64,000 nt of DNA from assembly GCF_004764705.1 (NCBI RefSeq), contig NZ_SHLX01000022.1, positions 1 through 64,000 of the forward strand. The letters are read 5' to 3'. Shown here one piece after another: positions 43,469-51,903 of this stretch (position 1 is the first letter of the stretch; each line of letters begins with the position of its first letter). Origin of the DNA: Paenibacillus cymbidii (GTDB lineage Bacteria > Bacillota > Bacilli > Paenibacillales > NBRC-103111). The translations under genes were made by a program, and so were the position numbers. Below the pieces are notes generated by a model. The model was not told the origin of the DNA. It made no database searches and worked only from the letters and a program-made list of their open reading frames with translations.

Positions 43469-44314
43469 ATGACTTTTTTTTACCAGTCGATGAATCATGT
43501 CGTTTTGGCCATTGTGATCACGACGTTTTTCCTGCTGCTGTTCTCGATTCGCACGAATCCGTTTTTTGCCGCCGGCGCGTTTGTTCAGGAAATGTTCACG
43601 TCACGCAAATATTTACTCCATTTTACCGCCATGATCGCCATCCTGTTTTCGAACAAAATGGAGCTCTGGCTTGAACAACACATGCACAGCCGGGCCGACT
43701 TCACCGACCAAATCTATGCGCTGGAAGGCAATTTTGTCGCATCGATTCAAACCTGGTTCCGCAATGACGCGCTCACGCAAGCATCGACTTTCTTCTATGT
43801 CGTCGTTTTTACGTCGGTCATGATCGCATCGACGCTGTTCTATACATATACGAAACAGTACAAGTTGTTTTACGCCGTATGCTACGCGCTTATCTTCAAC
43901 TATTTGATTGCGATTCCGTTTTATTTGTTTTTCCCGGTGCGCGAAGTATGGTCGTTTCACCCGAATGTATCGATGCTCATCCACGACCTGTTTCCGACCT
44001 TCGAGCAGGATTACAGGCCGCTGTCCGGCATTGACAACTGTTTTCCGAGCCTGCATACGTCGATTTCCGTCACGATGGCGGTCATCGCGATGCGTTCGAA
44101 CAACCGCTTCTGGCGAGTGTTTACCGCTTGTTCGGCGGTGTTCATCATCTTCTCGATCTTCTATCTCGGCATTCACTGGCTGACCGACATGTGCGCCGGC
44201 ATGCTGCTCGGTTTGTTCGCCGCCCGCACCGCGCTGCGCATCGCGGAAGGCAAGCCGCTGCTGGTGACGAACTTGCTCAGCGGCCTGCTCCGCAGCCGAC
44301 AAATCGGCAAGTAA
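43469..44314 (+). CDS. PAP2-family membrane phosphatase
   Basis: 281 residues, about six membrane segments. The PAP2 motifs are DNCFPSLHTSIS and FYLGIHWLTDMCAG, with the catalytic His in each. The FPVREVW segment before them resembles the AUR1/inositol-phosphotransferase branch. It probably dephosphorylates a lipid phosphate at the outer face. GGGGG lies about 11 bases before the ATG. Confidence 0.85.
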   Translation: MTFFYQSMNHVVLAIVITTFFLLLFSIRTNPFFAAGAFVQEMFTSRKYLLHFTAMIAILFSNKMELWLEQHMHSRADFTDQIYALEGNFVASIQTWFRNDALTQASTFFYVVVFTSVMIASTLFYTYTKQYKLFYAVCYALIFNYLIAIPFYLFFPVREVWSFHPNVSMLIHDLFPTFEQDYRPLSGIDNCFPSLHTSISVTMAVIAMRSNNRFWRVFTACSAVFIIFSIFYLGIHWLTDMCAGMLLGLFAARTALRIAEGKPLLVTNLLSGLLRSRQIGK

Positions 44315-44320
44315 CGACAA

Positions 44321-44354
44321 ACAAAGCGGCTCCGGAATCCGGAAGCCGCTTTGT
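44321..44354. terminator. Bidirectional terminator between PAP2 and yajC genes
   Basis: A perfect palindrome built on acaaagcggct / agccgctttgt with an inner tccggaatccgga. It sits between converging genes. Confidence 0.8.
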
Positions 44355-44355
44355 T

Positions 44356-44685
44356 TCATTTCTTCTCCTGTGTATCCGATACAGCGGATTGCGTGACCGA
44401 ATTGATCGCCGAGCGATCGAACGTCATTCTCATCGTATCGTTGACGCGAAGCACTACGATATCGTCCGTAATCTCCATGATCGTGCCGTGCAGGCCGCCG
44501 ATCGTTACCACTTTGTCGCCTTTCTTCAGCTGGCCGAGCATGCTCACCCTCGTCTTCTGTTTCCGTTGCTGCGGGCGAATGAGCAAGAAATAAAGCACCA
44601 CAAACATCAATACGATTGGGCCGAACGTGAACAGCATGTTGCTGCCGCTGCCCGTAGTCGCCTCATCGGCGGCCAAATACCACAT
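44356..44685 (-). CDS. yajC: Preprotein translocase subunit YajC
   Basis: 109 residues. One membrane segment (FGPIVLMFVVLYFLLI) is followed by RPQQRKQK and the conserved VVTIGGLHGTIMEI. It associates with SecDF. GGAGGGG precedes the ATG at 44685. The queA-tgt-yajC order is the usual one. Confidence 0.95.
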   Translation of the reverse strand: MWYLAADEATTGSGSNMLFTFGPIVLMFVVLYFLLIRPQQRKQKTRVSMLGQLKKGDKVVTIGGLHGTIMEITDDIVVLRVNDTMRMTFDRSAINSVTQSAVSDTQEKK

Positions 44686-44711
44686 GAAAACCCCTCCAAA
44701 TATAGTGTCGG

Positions 44712-45845
44712 TCAAAAGCCTTTCCCGTTCTCGTCCATGCCGTACGCCGCAAAAAATTCGTCGCGGAAATCGAGCAGCCTGTCCTCGCGAATCGCTTGTC
44801 TGACGCCGCGCATCAGCTCCAGCAGGAAATGCAGGTTATGTATCGACGTCAGCCGGATGCCGAACGTTTCGTCCGCCTTGATCAAGTGCCGGATATAAGC
44901 CCGGGAATAATGGCGGCAGGTGTAGCAGGTACAAGCCGGGTCCAACGGGCCGAAATCTTCGGCGTACTTCGCGTTGCGCACGACGAGCCTTCCCGTGCCG
45001 GTCATGACCGTGCCGTTGCGGGCGATGCGGGTCGGCAGCACGCAGTCGAACATATCGATGCCGCGGATAGCCCCTTCCACCAGCGCATCCGGAGAACCGA
45101 CGCCCATCAAATAACGCGGCTTGCCGGTCGGCAATAGCGGCACCGTCTCCTCCAACGCCTCATACATCAGCGGTTTCGGTTCGCCCACGCTAAGTCCTCC
45201 AATAGCATAACCCGGGAAATCCATGGAAGTCAACTCGGTTGCGCTCTGTTTGCGCAGGTCGGCGAACATGCCTCCCTGCACGATCGCGAACAGTCCCTGA
45301 TCGTGCGGCCGCTCGTGGCTGAGCAGGCATCGTTCGGCCCAGCGCGTCGTCCGCTCGAGCGACTGTTTGACATAACCGTGCTCGGCCGGGTACGGCGCGC
45401 ATTCGTCGAACGCCATAATGATGTCGGCGCCGAGCGCGTTCTGAATCTGCATCGCAACTTCCGGCGAAAGGAACAGCTTGTCGCCGTTCAGGTGCGAACG
45501 AAATTCGACGCCTTCTTCCTTGATCTTGCGCCTGTCGCTCAAGCTGAACACCTGAAAGCCGCCGCTGTCGGTCAAGATCGGCCGGTCCCAGTTCATAAAC
45601 TTGTGCAAGCCGCCTGCGCGGCGGACGATTTCGTGGCCTGGACGGAGAAACAGGTGATACGTATTGCTTAGTACGATTTGCGCGTCCATAAGTTTCAATT
45701 CTTCGGGACTGACCGTCTTGACGGTCGCCAGCGTGCCGACCGGCATGAAGGCAGGCGTCTCGATCGTACCGTGCGGCGTATGTACAAGTCCCAGACGGGC
45801 GCCGGATTGCCGGCATGTTTTGATCGGTTCGTAGGTGATCGCCAT
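44712..45845 (-). CDS. tgt: Queuine tRNA-ribosyltransferase (tRNA-guanine transglycosylase)
   Basis: 377 residues. TLATVKTVSPEEL, ILSDSGGFQVFSL-type block (PILTDSGGFQVFSLSDRRK), GGLSVGEPK, GVGSPDALVEG and the zinc site CTCYTCRHYSRAYIRHL are all present. It exchanges guanine 34 for preQ1 in GUN tRNAs. GGAGGG precedes the ATG. Confidence 0.96.
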   Translation of the reverse strand: MAITYEPIKTCRQSGARLGLVHTPHGTIETPAFMPVGTLATVKTVSPEELKLMDAQIVLSNTYHLFLRPGHEIVRRAGGLHKFMNWDRPILTDSGGFQVFSLSDRRKIKEEGVEFRSHLNGDKLFLSPEVAMQIQNALGADIIMAFDECAPYPAEHGYVKQSLERTTRWAERCLLSHERPHDQGLFAIVQGGMFADLRKQSATELTSMDFPGYAIGGLSVGEPKPLMYEALEETVPLLPTGKPRYLMGVGSPDALVEGAIRGIDMFDCVLPTRIARNGTVMTGTGRLVVRNAKYAEDFGPLDPACTCYTCRHYSRAYIRHLIKADETFGIRLTSIHNLHFLLELMRGVRQAIREDRLLDFRDEFFAAYGMDENGKGF

Positions 45846-45873
45846 CGGGTGTTGCCCTCCAATTAATGCTCGT

Positions 45874-46959
45874 TTAATGAATGAACATGGCGTCGCCGAA
45901 GCTGAAGAACCGGTACCGCCGCTCCACCGCTTCGCGATAAGCATGCAGCACATGCTCCGTGCCGGCCAAAGCGCTGATCAGCATCAGCAACGTCGATTTT
46001 GGCAAATGAAAATTGGTCAGCAGCGCATCGACGAGTTTAATCGGTACGCCGGGGTACAAAAAGATGTCGGTCCAGCCGCTGCAAGCCCGGAGCGTCAGCG
46101 ACAGTTCAGGCGCGGCAGCGTCGCCGCCGGCACACAGCCTTGCCGCCGTTTCGAGCGTGCGCGCCGACGTGGTGCCAACCGCCACGATGCGGCCGCCGGC
46201 GGCGCGGGTGCGGTTGATCGCATCCGCCGTTTCTTGCGGCAGCTGAAAATATTCGGCATGCATCCGATGCTCTTCTACCGTATCCACACTTACGGGACGA
46301 AACGTGCCAAGCCCGACGTGAAGCGTAACATAGGCGATGCCGACGCCTGCGTCCTCCAGTTCCTGCAGGAACGGCCGGGTAAAATGCAAACCTGCCGTTG
46401 GCGCGGCGGCGGACCCTTCGTGCTTGGCGTAAACGGTTTGATACCGCTCCTTGTCGGACAGCGTTTCTTTAATGTAAGGCGGCAACGGCATTTGGCCCAG
46501 ACGGTCGAGCCACTCGTTGAATACTCCTTCATACCGAAACTTGACGATGCGGCCGCCCATCTCGCCTTCTTCCTCGACGACGGCGCTGAAAGCCGGATCG
46601 CCCGTTCCGCCCGCGGAAGATTGTTCTGCGAATACGATGACTGCACCTTTTCGGAATCGTTTGGCCGGACGCAGCAGCACTTCCCAGCGGTCCTCCTCCA
46701 GCTGCCGGAGCAGCAGCAGCTCCGCCCTGGCCCCGGTATCCGGCTTCACGCCGAAAAGCCGGGCTGGAATGACTCTCGTATCGTTGAGTACGAGCAGATC
46801 CCCGGCTTGCAAGTATTGTTTCAAATCGGCGAACCGGTGATGCCCGGTAGCGCCTGTCCGCTTGTCAAGCGCAAGCAGGCGCGATTCCGTCCGGTTCTCA
46901 AGCGGCGTCTGGGCGATCAGTTCCTCCGGCAGCTCAAAATCGAATTGTTGCACGTCCAT
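45874..46959 (-). CDS. queA: S-adenosylmethionine:tRNA ribosyltransferase-isomerase
   Basis: 361 residues beginning MDVQQFDFELPEELIAQTP. Conserved YKKRTGATGHHRF-like start (LALDKRTGATGHHRFADL), VLNDTRVIPARLFG, GSAAAPTAGLHFT and TNFHLPKSTLLMLISAL blocks. It adds the epoxycyclopentane ring of queuosine. The second ATG is preferred because AGAGGATG lies nine bases before it; the first ATG is inside that site. Confidence 0.95.
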   Translation of the reverse strand: MDVQQFDFELPEELIAQTPLENRTESRLLALDKRTGATGHHRFADLKQYLQAGDLLVLNDTRVIPARLFGVKPDTGARAELLLLRQLEEDRWEVLLRPAKRFRKGAVIVFAEQSSAGGTGDPAFSAVVEEEGEMGGRIVKFRYEGVFNEWLDRLGQMPLPPYIKETLSDKERYQTVYAKHEGSAAAPTAGLHFTRPFLQELEDAGVGIAYVTLHVGLGTFRPVSVDTVEEHRMHAEYFQLPQETADAINRTRAAGGRIVAVGTTSARTLETAARLCAGGDAAAPELSLTLRACSGWTDIFLYPGVPIKLVDALLTNFHLPKSTLLMLISALAGTEHVLHAYREAVERRYRFFSFGDAMFIH

Positions 46960-46971
46960 TCCGTTCATCCT

Positions 46972-49161
46972 CTATGGCTTGACGATAGTCGTCCCCGCAA
47001 AATAGTTTTGCAAAATATACCGGTAATCATACCCCAGCTCGGCATACCCGCGCGCTCCCCACTGCGACATGCCAAGACCGTGGCCGAACCCTTTGCCGCG
47101 GAAAATGAATTGCGGCTCGGCGGTGACCGCGCGCAGCGTGCCGCCGCTGCCGAGCACAAGCATGTTGCCGGCCGTCGACTTGCCGCCGGTCGTTGCAGCG
47201 CCGAATGCCGAAGCGATGACCGGCGCCGCCGTCGTTTCCGGATGGCTTGTTGTGCGGCCGTCCGCACCCAATATAGTATACCTGCCGGTCTCTTCGATTT
47301 CAAACAGCGTGCTGCGCAGCCCTCCCAGCGCGCTGCGGTACGAGTCGGGGTACGTGACTGCCGCGTCCTTGCCGTTCGCACGCAGCAGCGTAACGCGGCC
47401 GGACGGCCCGCGGGAAGCGACCTGCAGCGATGTCAGCGGCCCGGCGAGCGGCGCGCTCAGCTGTTTGTTCAGGCTGGCGAGCAGCTCGCTGCCGCGCAGC
47501 GGAACCGACAGCCAATTGTACGAGCTCGATTCCTTCTCCTGGCCGATCGCCACAACGGCATCGCCCGGATTCAACTGGGCAAAACCCGGATTGGCCGCAT
47601 TGTCCCACGTGTACGGCGCTTCGCGGACATTGACGCCCTTTTCGGTCGCCGTGTACACGGTTAGCCCAAGCGGATTGCGCTGGCCCGTGTCGCGCAGCAG
47701 GTCGGAGCGCACATAACCGAGCCTGCCGTCCGCCATCGCAACGCGAAGCCAGTTCAGGCGGCCCGCCGCATCGCCGTCGTCGGGGCTAGCCCCCGCGCGA
47801 AAATACGGCGCTTTGCCCCGCCACGCTTCGGCATTGTCGGCCGTCATGCCGCCGGCGTTGGACGAGAACAGCGCCTCGATCGGCTTGCCGGCGGCATCGA
47901 CGATAATTTCGCCGCGCGTGGCGTCCACCGCTTTGACGACATCGTCGAATTCTTTGCCTTCGTAAGCCTGATCGAGTGTTGTATCGGTCACGTCGGCGAC
48001 GGTGTAAGCCATGTTCTTGCGAACCGCATATGTACGAGCCGCAACCGCCTGGGCCTTCAGTGCCTCCAGTGGCCAGCCGGTGCTCATTTCGGAGGAGACA
48101 ACCGCGTACAAGTATTGCTCCAGCGGCAATTCGTTAATAACGGCCAGCTTGCCGTTCAACTGGCTCAGCTCCGCAAAGCCGCGATAAGTGCGGCCGCTCT
48201 TCTCGCGCACGGTCAGCTTGCCCGCTTGCGGCGCGACCCACATCCTGGCGCCGGCGGCCGGATTGATCGCCGCATGCGTCACCGGCTCGGCGCCGTCCGC
48301 GGCGTCGCTCCGCAAGAGCAAATACGGCGCCTTCGTATCGGCCGGCTGCAGCGCCACGCCAGGCAGCGCTTTCGTCGCTTGCTGCTGCAGCGCCGCCAGC
48401 TGCGCCGGATCGGCTTCATCACCGATCCACACGGCGTAGCCGATCTTGCCCGCGTCGGAGCCTTGCACCGCAATCGCCGCATCGAAGCCGGCTTTGGCTA
48501 CCGCCGCCAGCTGCGCTGCCGCCTCCGGCTCGCTCGCATAGTCGCCGGCGCTCAGTCGCAGCGCGCCTTTCACGGCGAACGACGATGCCGGAAGCCCGGT
48601 CGTCTTCGCCAGCGTCTCCTTCGCGGCGGCCGCACTTTCCGCCGTTGCGTACGGACCGGCAAGCACGCGGTAAACGTCCTTGCCGGCTTTGCTCGTCTTC
48701 CATACGACGGCGCCGTCCAGCTTGTCCGCCAGCTTCTGCGCCTGTGCAGCATCTCCCGTTTCAAGCAGCAACACGCGAAACTGGTCCAGGCTGGCGCGCA
48801 GCGGCTTGCCGTCTGTCGTAGCCAGCACCGCGCTGCCGGCACCGGGCGCGCCAAAGCCTGCCCGCAGCCCGGCCGGGGCAGTGAACGTAACGGACGGCAC
48901 CGTACGGCTGTATTCTTTCGTATCGAGATATAGCGCTACGCGAATCGAATCTTCCTTCGGAACTGCCGCATCGGTGACGGGGGGATTGGCCGCGTTGACT
49001 GGAGTCGCGCCATTGCCGGAAGCTGCCTCCGTTGCGGGGGTTGCGGCTTTGTCTTTGGGTGCGGCATCCGCCGCCTCCGCTGCACCGGCCCCGTACCCGG
49101 CGCTCCAGACGCCAACACATAACAAGGCCGTCAACATCTTGCGTCGCATCGTTAGGTTCAT
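46972..49161 (-). CDS. Exported SpoIID/LytB-domain protein with SPOR domain
   Basis: 729 residues. Signal peptide (MLTALLCVGVWSAGYGAGAAEAA), an Ala/Pro-rich linker, SPOR-like repeats about residues 130-270 (FRVLLLETGDAAQAQKLADK, YRVLAGPYATAESAAAAKE), then a SpoIID amidase-enhancer domain (INELPLEQYLYAVVSSEMS, LKAQAVAARTYAV, SSNAGG) ending with the hallmark GKGFGHGLGMSQWGARGYAE. An insert of about 150 residues with an SH3-like patch (GVNVREAPYTW) splits the enhancer domain. Such proteins act on or stimulate enzymes that act on peptidoglycan. It is larger than SpoIID (343 residues) and carries a glycan-binding domain, so it is likely a cell-wall or spore-wall factor, not SpoIID itself. Confidence 0.85.
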   Translation of the reverse strand: MNLTMRRKMLTALLCVGVWSAGYGAGAAEAADAAPKDKAATPATEAASGNGATPVNAANPPVTDAAVPKEDSIRVALYLDTKEYSRTVPSVTFTAPAGLRAGFGAPGAGSAVLATTDGKPLRASLDQFRVLLLETGDAAQAQKLADKLDGAVVWKTSKAGKDVYRVLAGPYATAESAAAAKETLAKTTGLPASSFAVKGALRLSAGDYASEPEAAAQLAAVAKAGFDAAIAVQGSDAGKIGYAVWIGDEADPAQLAALQQQATKALPGVALQPADTKAPYLLLRSDAADGAEPVTHAAINPAAGARMWVAPQAGKLTVREKSGRTYRGFAELSQLNGKLAVINELPLEQYLYAVVSSEMSTGWPLEALKAQAVAARTYAVRKNMAYTVADVTDTTLDQAYEGKEFDDVVKAVDATRGEIIVDAAGKPIEALFSSNAGGMTADNAEAWRGKAPYFRAGASPDDGDAAGRLNWLRVAMADGRLGYVRSDLLRDTGQRNPLGLTVYTATEKGVNVREAPYTWDNAANPGFAQLNPGDAVVAIGQEKESSSYNWLSVPLRGSELLASLNKQLSAPLAGPLTSLQVASRGPSGRVTLLRANGKDAAVTYPDSYRSALGGLRSTLFEIEETGRYTILGADGRTTSHPETTAAPVIASAFGAATTGGKSTAGNMLVLGSGGTLRAVTAEPQFIFRGKGFGHGLGMSQWGARGYAELGYDYRYILQNYFAGTTIVKP

Positions 49162-49493
49162 GCTGTCGATTCGTCCTCTCTTCGCCCATGATAGTTGTTT
49201 AGACGCAGCGAAGAGGAAAAAGTTACCCTTGCCCGGGCGAAGTTTCGGCAGCAATCGACACTTGGCAACGCTTCGCCGCCGGATTTTCAAGAATATGCAA
49301 TTTCTCTATTTTACTAAATATTTACATTTTTTACCGCACATCAAGCTACCCAATAAGGACAAAAAAACTCATGAAAGAGCAATATTATAAGATAAAAAAA
49401 CCGCCATTCATCGCATACAATTAAAGTGGTATAATCTCGAACGGATCGACAAGAACTTACCCCCTGAAACCAAATGCAGGCAGGGAGGGAAAA
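49162..49493. promoter_or_regulatory. Intergenic region with promoter of the AraC-type regulator
   Basis: 332 bp between divergent genes. TGGTATAAT at 49427-49435 is an extended -10 box on the plus strand, about 58 bp before the regulator's start; the -35 (TTCATC) is poor. The stretch 49300-49430 is AT-rich. No other structure seen. Confidence 0.6.
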
Positions 49494-50645
49494 ATGACGA
49501 TAACAGTGCTTGTCATCAATAATACGGCAATAGATCGCCATTTGATCGTCCATACGTTCGATTGGCGAAAGCTGAATTGCCGGGTAATCGGTCAGGCCGA
49601 GAACGGTTCGCAAGGCAAAACGATGATCCAACAATTGCAGCCGGACATCGTGATCGCCGACATCCGCAAGACGGACAAAGACAGTCTCGAGTTGGCAGAT
49701 TGGATGAACGACAATTACCCGACGGCCAAGACGATTCTGACCTCATGGAAGGGTGATTTCGAGCCGGGAAAACATCCGTTTCTTCAGAAGGTTCATGCCG
49801 TCGTCGCCAAACCTTTGCAACGCGAAGAACTATACAAGGCCGTCGAATCCGCGGTAAGAGATTTGGATAACATCCGGCGAACAGTCCCCTCTCTTTTGCA
49901 TCAGCGGCACGCGGAATCGACAAGTGGCGGCATCGCCCTGCACGAAACGGCAGAGGATGACGGGCATGATTATGAAAGCGTTAACATCGGCTCGATCCTT
50001 CAGGAGCTCGAGCAATTCGATTCCACGCTGGAGCGTGCCTCCACCGCTGAAATTGACGCTTATACGAATCGACTGCTTGCCAAAATAAAGGCGTACAGCA
50101 ACGGCAACCCGTCTGTCATCAAAGGATTGGTTTCCCAACTATGCATGAACGCCGTTCTGTACTTTTACCGCATTACGCGAAACGAATGCGGCTTGGACAA
50201 AAGCGTGGACCAGCTTCTGGATGAAGCGCTTCAGCTTGAAGACATCCAGGAAGCGAGCTTCTTCCTGTCCGCCTTGTTCATCGAGGTAAAGGATAAGCTG
50301 GGCAATGCCGGCAAAGAATACATCCCGTTCGTCAAACAGGTGCAGGAACATATCAATAGCCATTACAACCGGGATATCAGCCTGGCCTCCACGGCGAACA
50401 AGTTCGGTTACAGCCCCAGCCATTTGAGCCGAACCATTCGGAAAGCGACCGGCGTTACTTTTACCGATTTGGTCGCGCGGGCTCGGATCGAAGCGGCGAA
50501 ACGGCTGCTGAAGGACGGCAAATACAATGTAAATCAGGTAGGCGACATGGTAGGATTCAAAGAGTATGCTTATTTTTATCACGTATTCAAACGAATGGAA
50601 GGCGTTTCTCCTAAAGAATATAAAAATAACGGGAAGGCGACGTAA
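49494..50645 (+). CDS. AraC-type response regulator with degenerate receiver
   Basis: 383 residues. The N-terminal receiver has Asp56 (DIVIADIRKTD) and Lys106 (VVAKPL), but the acidic pair that binds Mg is replaced by Asn9-Asn10 (VLVINNTAIDR). A helical linker is followed by two AraC helix-turn-helix units (INSHYNRDISLASTANKFGY; VNQVGDMVGFKEYAYFYHVF). It resembles YesN/YtdP-type regulators of plant-polysaccharide genes, but no sensor kinase gene is adjacent. GGGAGGG precedes the ATG. It is 42 bp upstream of a GH105 gene and probably controls the block. Confidence 0.88.
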   Translation: MTITVLVINNTAIDRHLIVHTFDWRKLNCRVIGQAENGSQGKTMIQQLQPDIVIADIRKTDKDSLELADWMNDNYPTAKTILTSWKGDFEPGKHPFLQKVHAVVAKPLQREELYKAVESAVRDLDNIRRTVPSLLHQRHAESTSGGIALHETAEDDGHDYESVNIGSILQELEQFDSTLERASTAEIDAYTNRLLAKIKAYSNGNPSVIKGLVSQLCMNAVLYFYRITRNECGLDKSVDQLLDEALQLEDIQEASFFLSALFIEVKDKLGNAGKEYIPFVKQVQEHINSHYNRDISLASTANKFGYSPSHLSRTIRKATGVTFTDLVARARIEAAKRLLKDGKYNVNQVGDMVGFKEYAYFYHVFKRMEGVSPKEYKNNGKAT

Positions 50646-50687
50646 ACGATTCCGATCTTGATGCAGAAGCATATTAGGAGGAAAAAA

Positions 50688-51782
50688 ATGATCGCCAAAA
50701 ATTTGGGAAAAAGCGAAGTTGAGGTGCTCATTGGAAAAGTAATCGATAAAATGAACAGTTTGGATATCAGCATCCAGGAAGACACCCCGGCGAGCATCAT
50801 TTCGATGGACGTGTGGGACTGGTCCCAGGGCGTAGGTTTGTTTTCGCTCTATCGTTATTTCAGGGAAACGCGGGATGAAGCCGTGCTCGCCTACTTGACG
50901 AGTTGGTTCGATCAACGCATACGCGAAGGATTGCCTTCGAAAAACGTCAACACCATGTGCCCGTTGTTGACATTGTCGTATTTATACGAAGAAACGGGCA
51001 ATGCCGACTATTTGCATCTATGCGAGGAATGGGTCAGCTATGCGGTGTACGAAATGCCGCGAACGCCGGAATTCGGCATTACCCATGTCGTCGTCGACAA
51101 CGACAATACCGGCGAGTTGTGGCCGGATACGTTGTATATGACCGTTCTCTTCATCGCCCGAATGGGCGTATTGCTGGATCGGGATGATTACGTGCAGGAA
51201 AGCATCCGCCAAATGCTCGTGCACATCAAGTACTTGACCGATTTGGAAAGCGGTTTATTGTATCACGGGTGGACGTTTATGGGCGGTCATCATTTTGCCC
51301 GCGCGCTTTGGGGGCGAGGCAATGCATGGCACATGGCGGGGCTCGTCGATTATCTCGACATCGTCAAGCTCCCGATCGGCGTGGAAATGTTTCTTCTCTC
51401 TTCCCTGGAGAGACAAATTCAACAACTGGCCCTCCTGCAATCGAAAAACGGATTGTGGCATACGCTGCTCGACGACCCGACCTCATACGAGGAAACGTCG
51501 GCAAGCGCCGGTTTCGCCTACGGCATCCTGAAGGCGGTGCGTAAAGGTTATGTAAGCGAAGAATTTGTCGAAACGGGCAAACGAGCGCTACAAGCCGTAA
51601 GCGGCCAAATCGACGAAAGCGGCGCTTTGCACGGCGTATCGTACGGCACACGAATGGGACGCACGCTCGCCTTCTACAAACAAATCCCGCAATGCCCGAT
51701 GCCGTACGGCCAGTCGCTCGCCTTGCTCATGCTTGTCGAAAGCCTGCATCTGTTCAAGAAAACGGAAAAAACGGCGCAGTAA
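50688..51782 (+). CDS. GH105 unsaturated glucuronyl/rhamnogalacturonyl hydrolase, copy 1
   Basis: 364 residues with an (alpha/alpha)6-barrel pattern. ELWPDTLYM carries Asp147, the likely general acid (Asp143 in YteR), and GLLYHGW, WGRGNAW, LWHTLLDDPTSYEETSA are family blocks. No signal peptide, so it acts in the cytoplasm on imported unsaturated oligosaccharides left by pectate or rhamnogalacturonan lyases. AGGAGG stands six bases before the ATG. It is a clear paralogue of the gene at 55668-56747, on the opposite strand. Confidence 0.9.
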   Translation: MIAKNLGKSEVEVLIGKVIDKMNSLDISIQEDTPASIISMDVWDWSQGVGLFSLYRYFRETRDEAVLAYLTSWFDQRIREGLPSKNVNTMCPLLTLSYLYEETGNADYLHLCEEWVSYAVYEMPRTPEFGITHVVVDNDNTGELWPDTLYMTVLFIARMGVLLDRDDYVQESIRQMLVHIKYLTDLESGLLYHGWTFMGGHHFARALWGRGNAWHMAGLVDYLDIVKLPIGVEMFLLSSLERQIQQLALLQSKNGLWHTLLDDPTSYEETSASAGFAYGILKAVRKGYVSEEFVETGKRALQAVSGQIDESGALHGVSYGTRMGRTLAFYKQIPQCPMPYGQSLALLMLVESLHLFKKTEKTAQ

Positions 51783-51794
51783 CAGGTCAAACAC

Positions 51795-51835
51795 AAAATG
51801 GTTGAGCGGATCCAGCATCCGTTCAACCATTTTTT
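51795..51835 (+). terminator. Terminator of GH105 copy 1
   Basis: aaaatggttgagcggat pairs with atccgttcaaccatttt, followed by T on the plus strand, 13 bp after the stop. Confidence 0.85.
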
Positions 51836-51851
51836 ATCGGATGGGGCATAA

Positions 51852-51894
51852 CAAAAACGGTTGGGCGGATCAATGATCCGCTCAACCGTTTTTG
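51852..51894 (-). terminator. Terminator of the lplA-like gene
   Basis: acaaaaacggttgggcggat pairs with atccgctcaaccgttttt. The stem sequence is close to that of the neighbouring terminator at 51795-51835, so the two hairpins probably arose by duplication. Confidence 0.8.
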
Positions 51895-51903
51895 TTATTT
51901 CAT

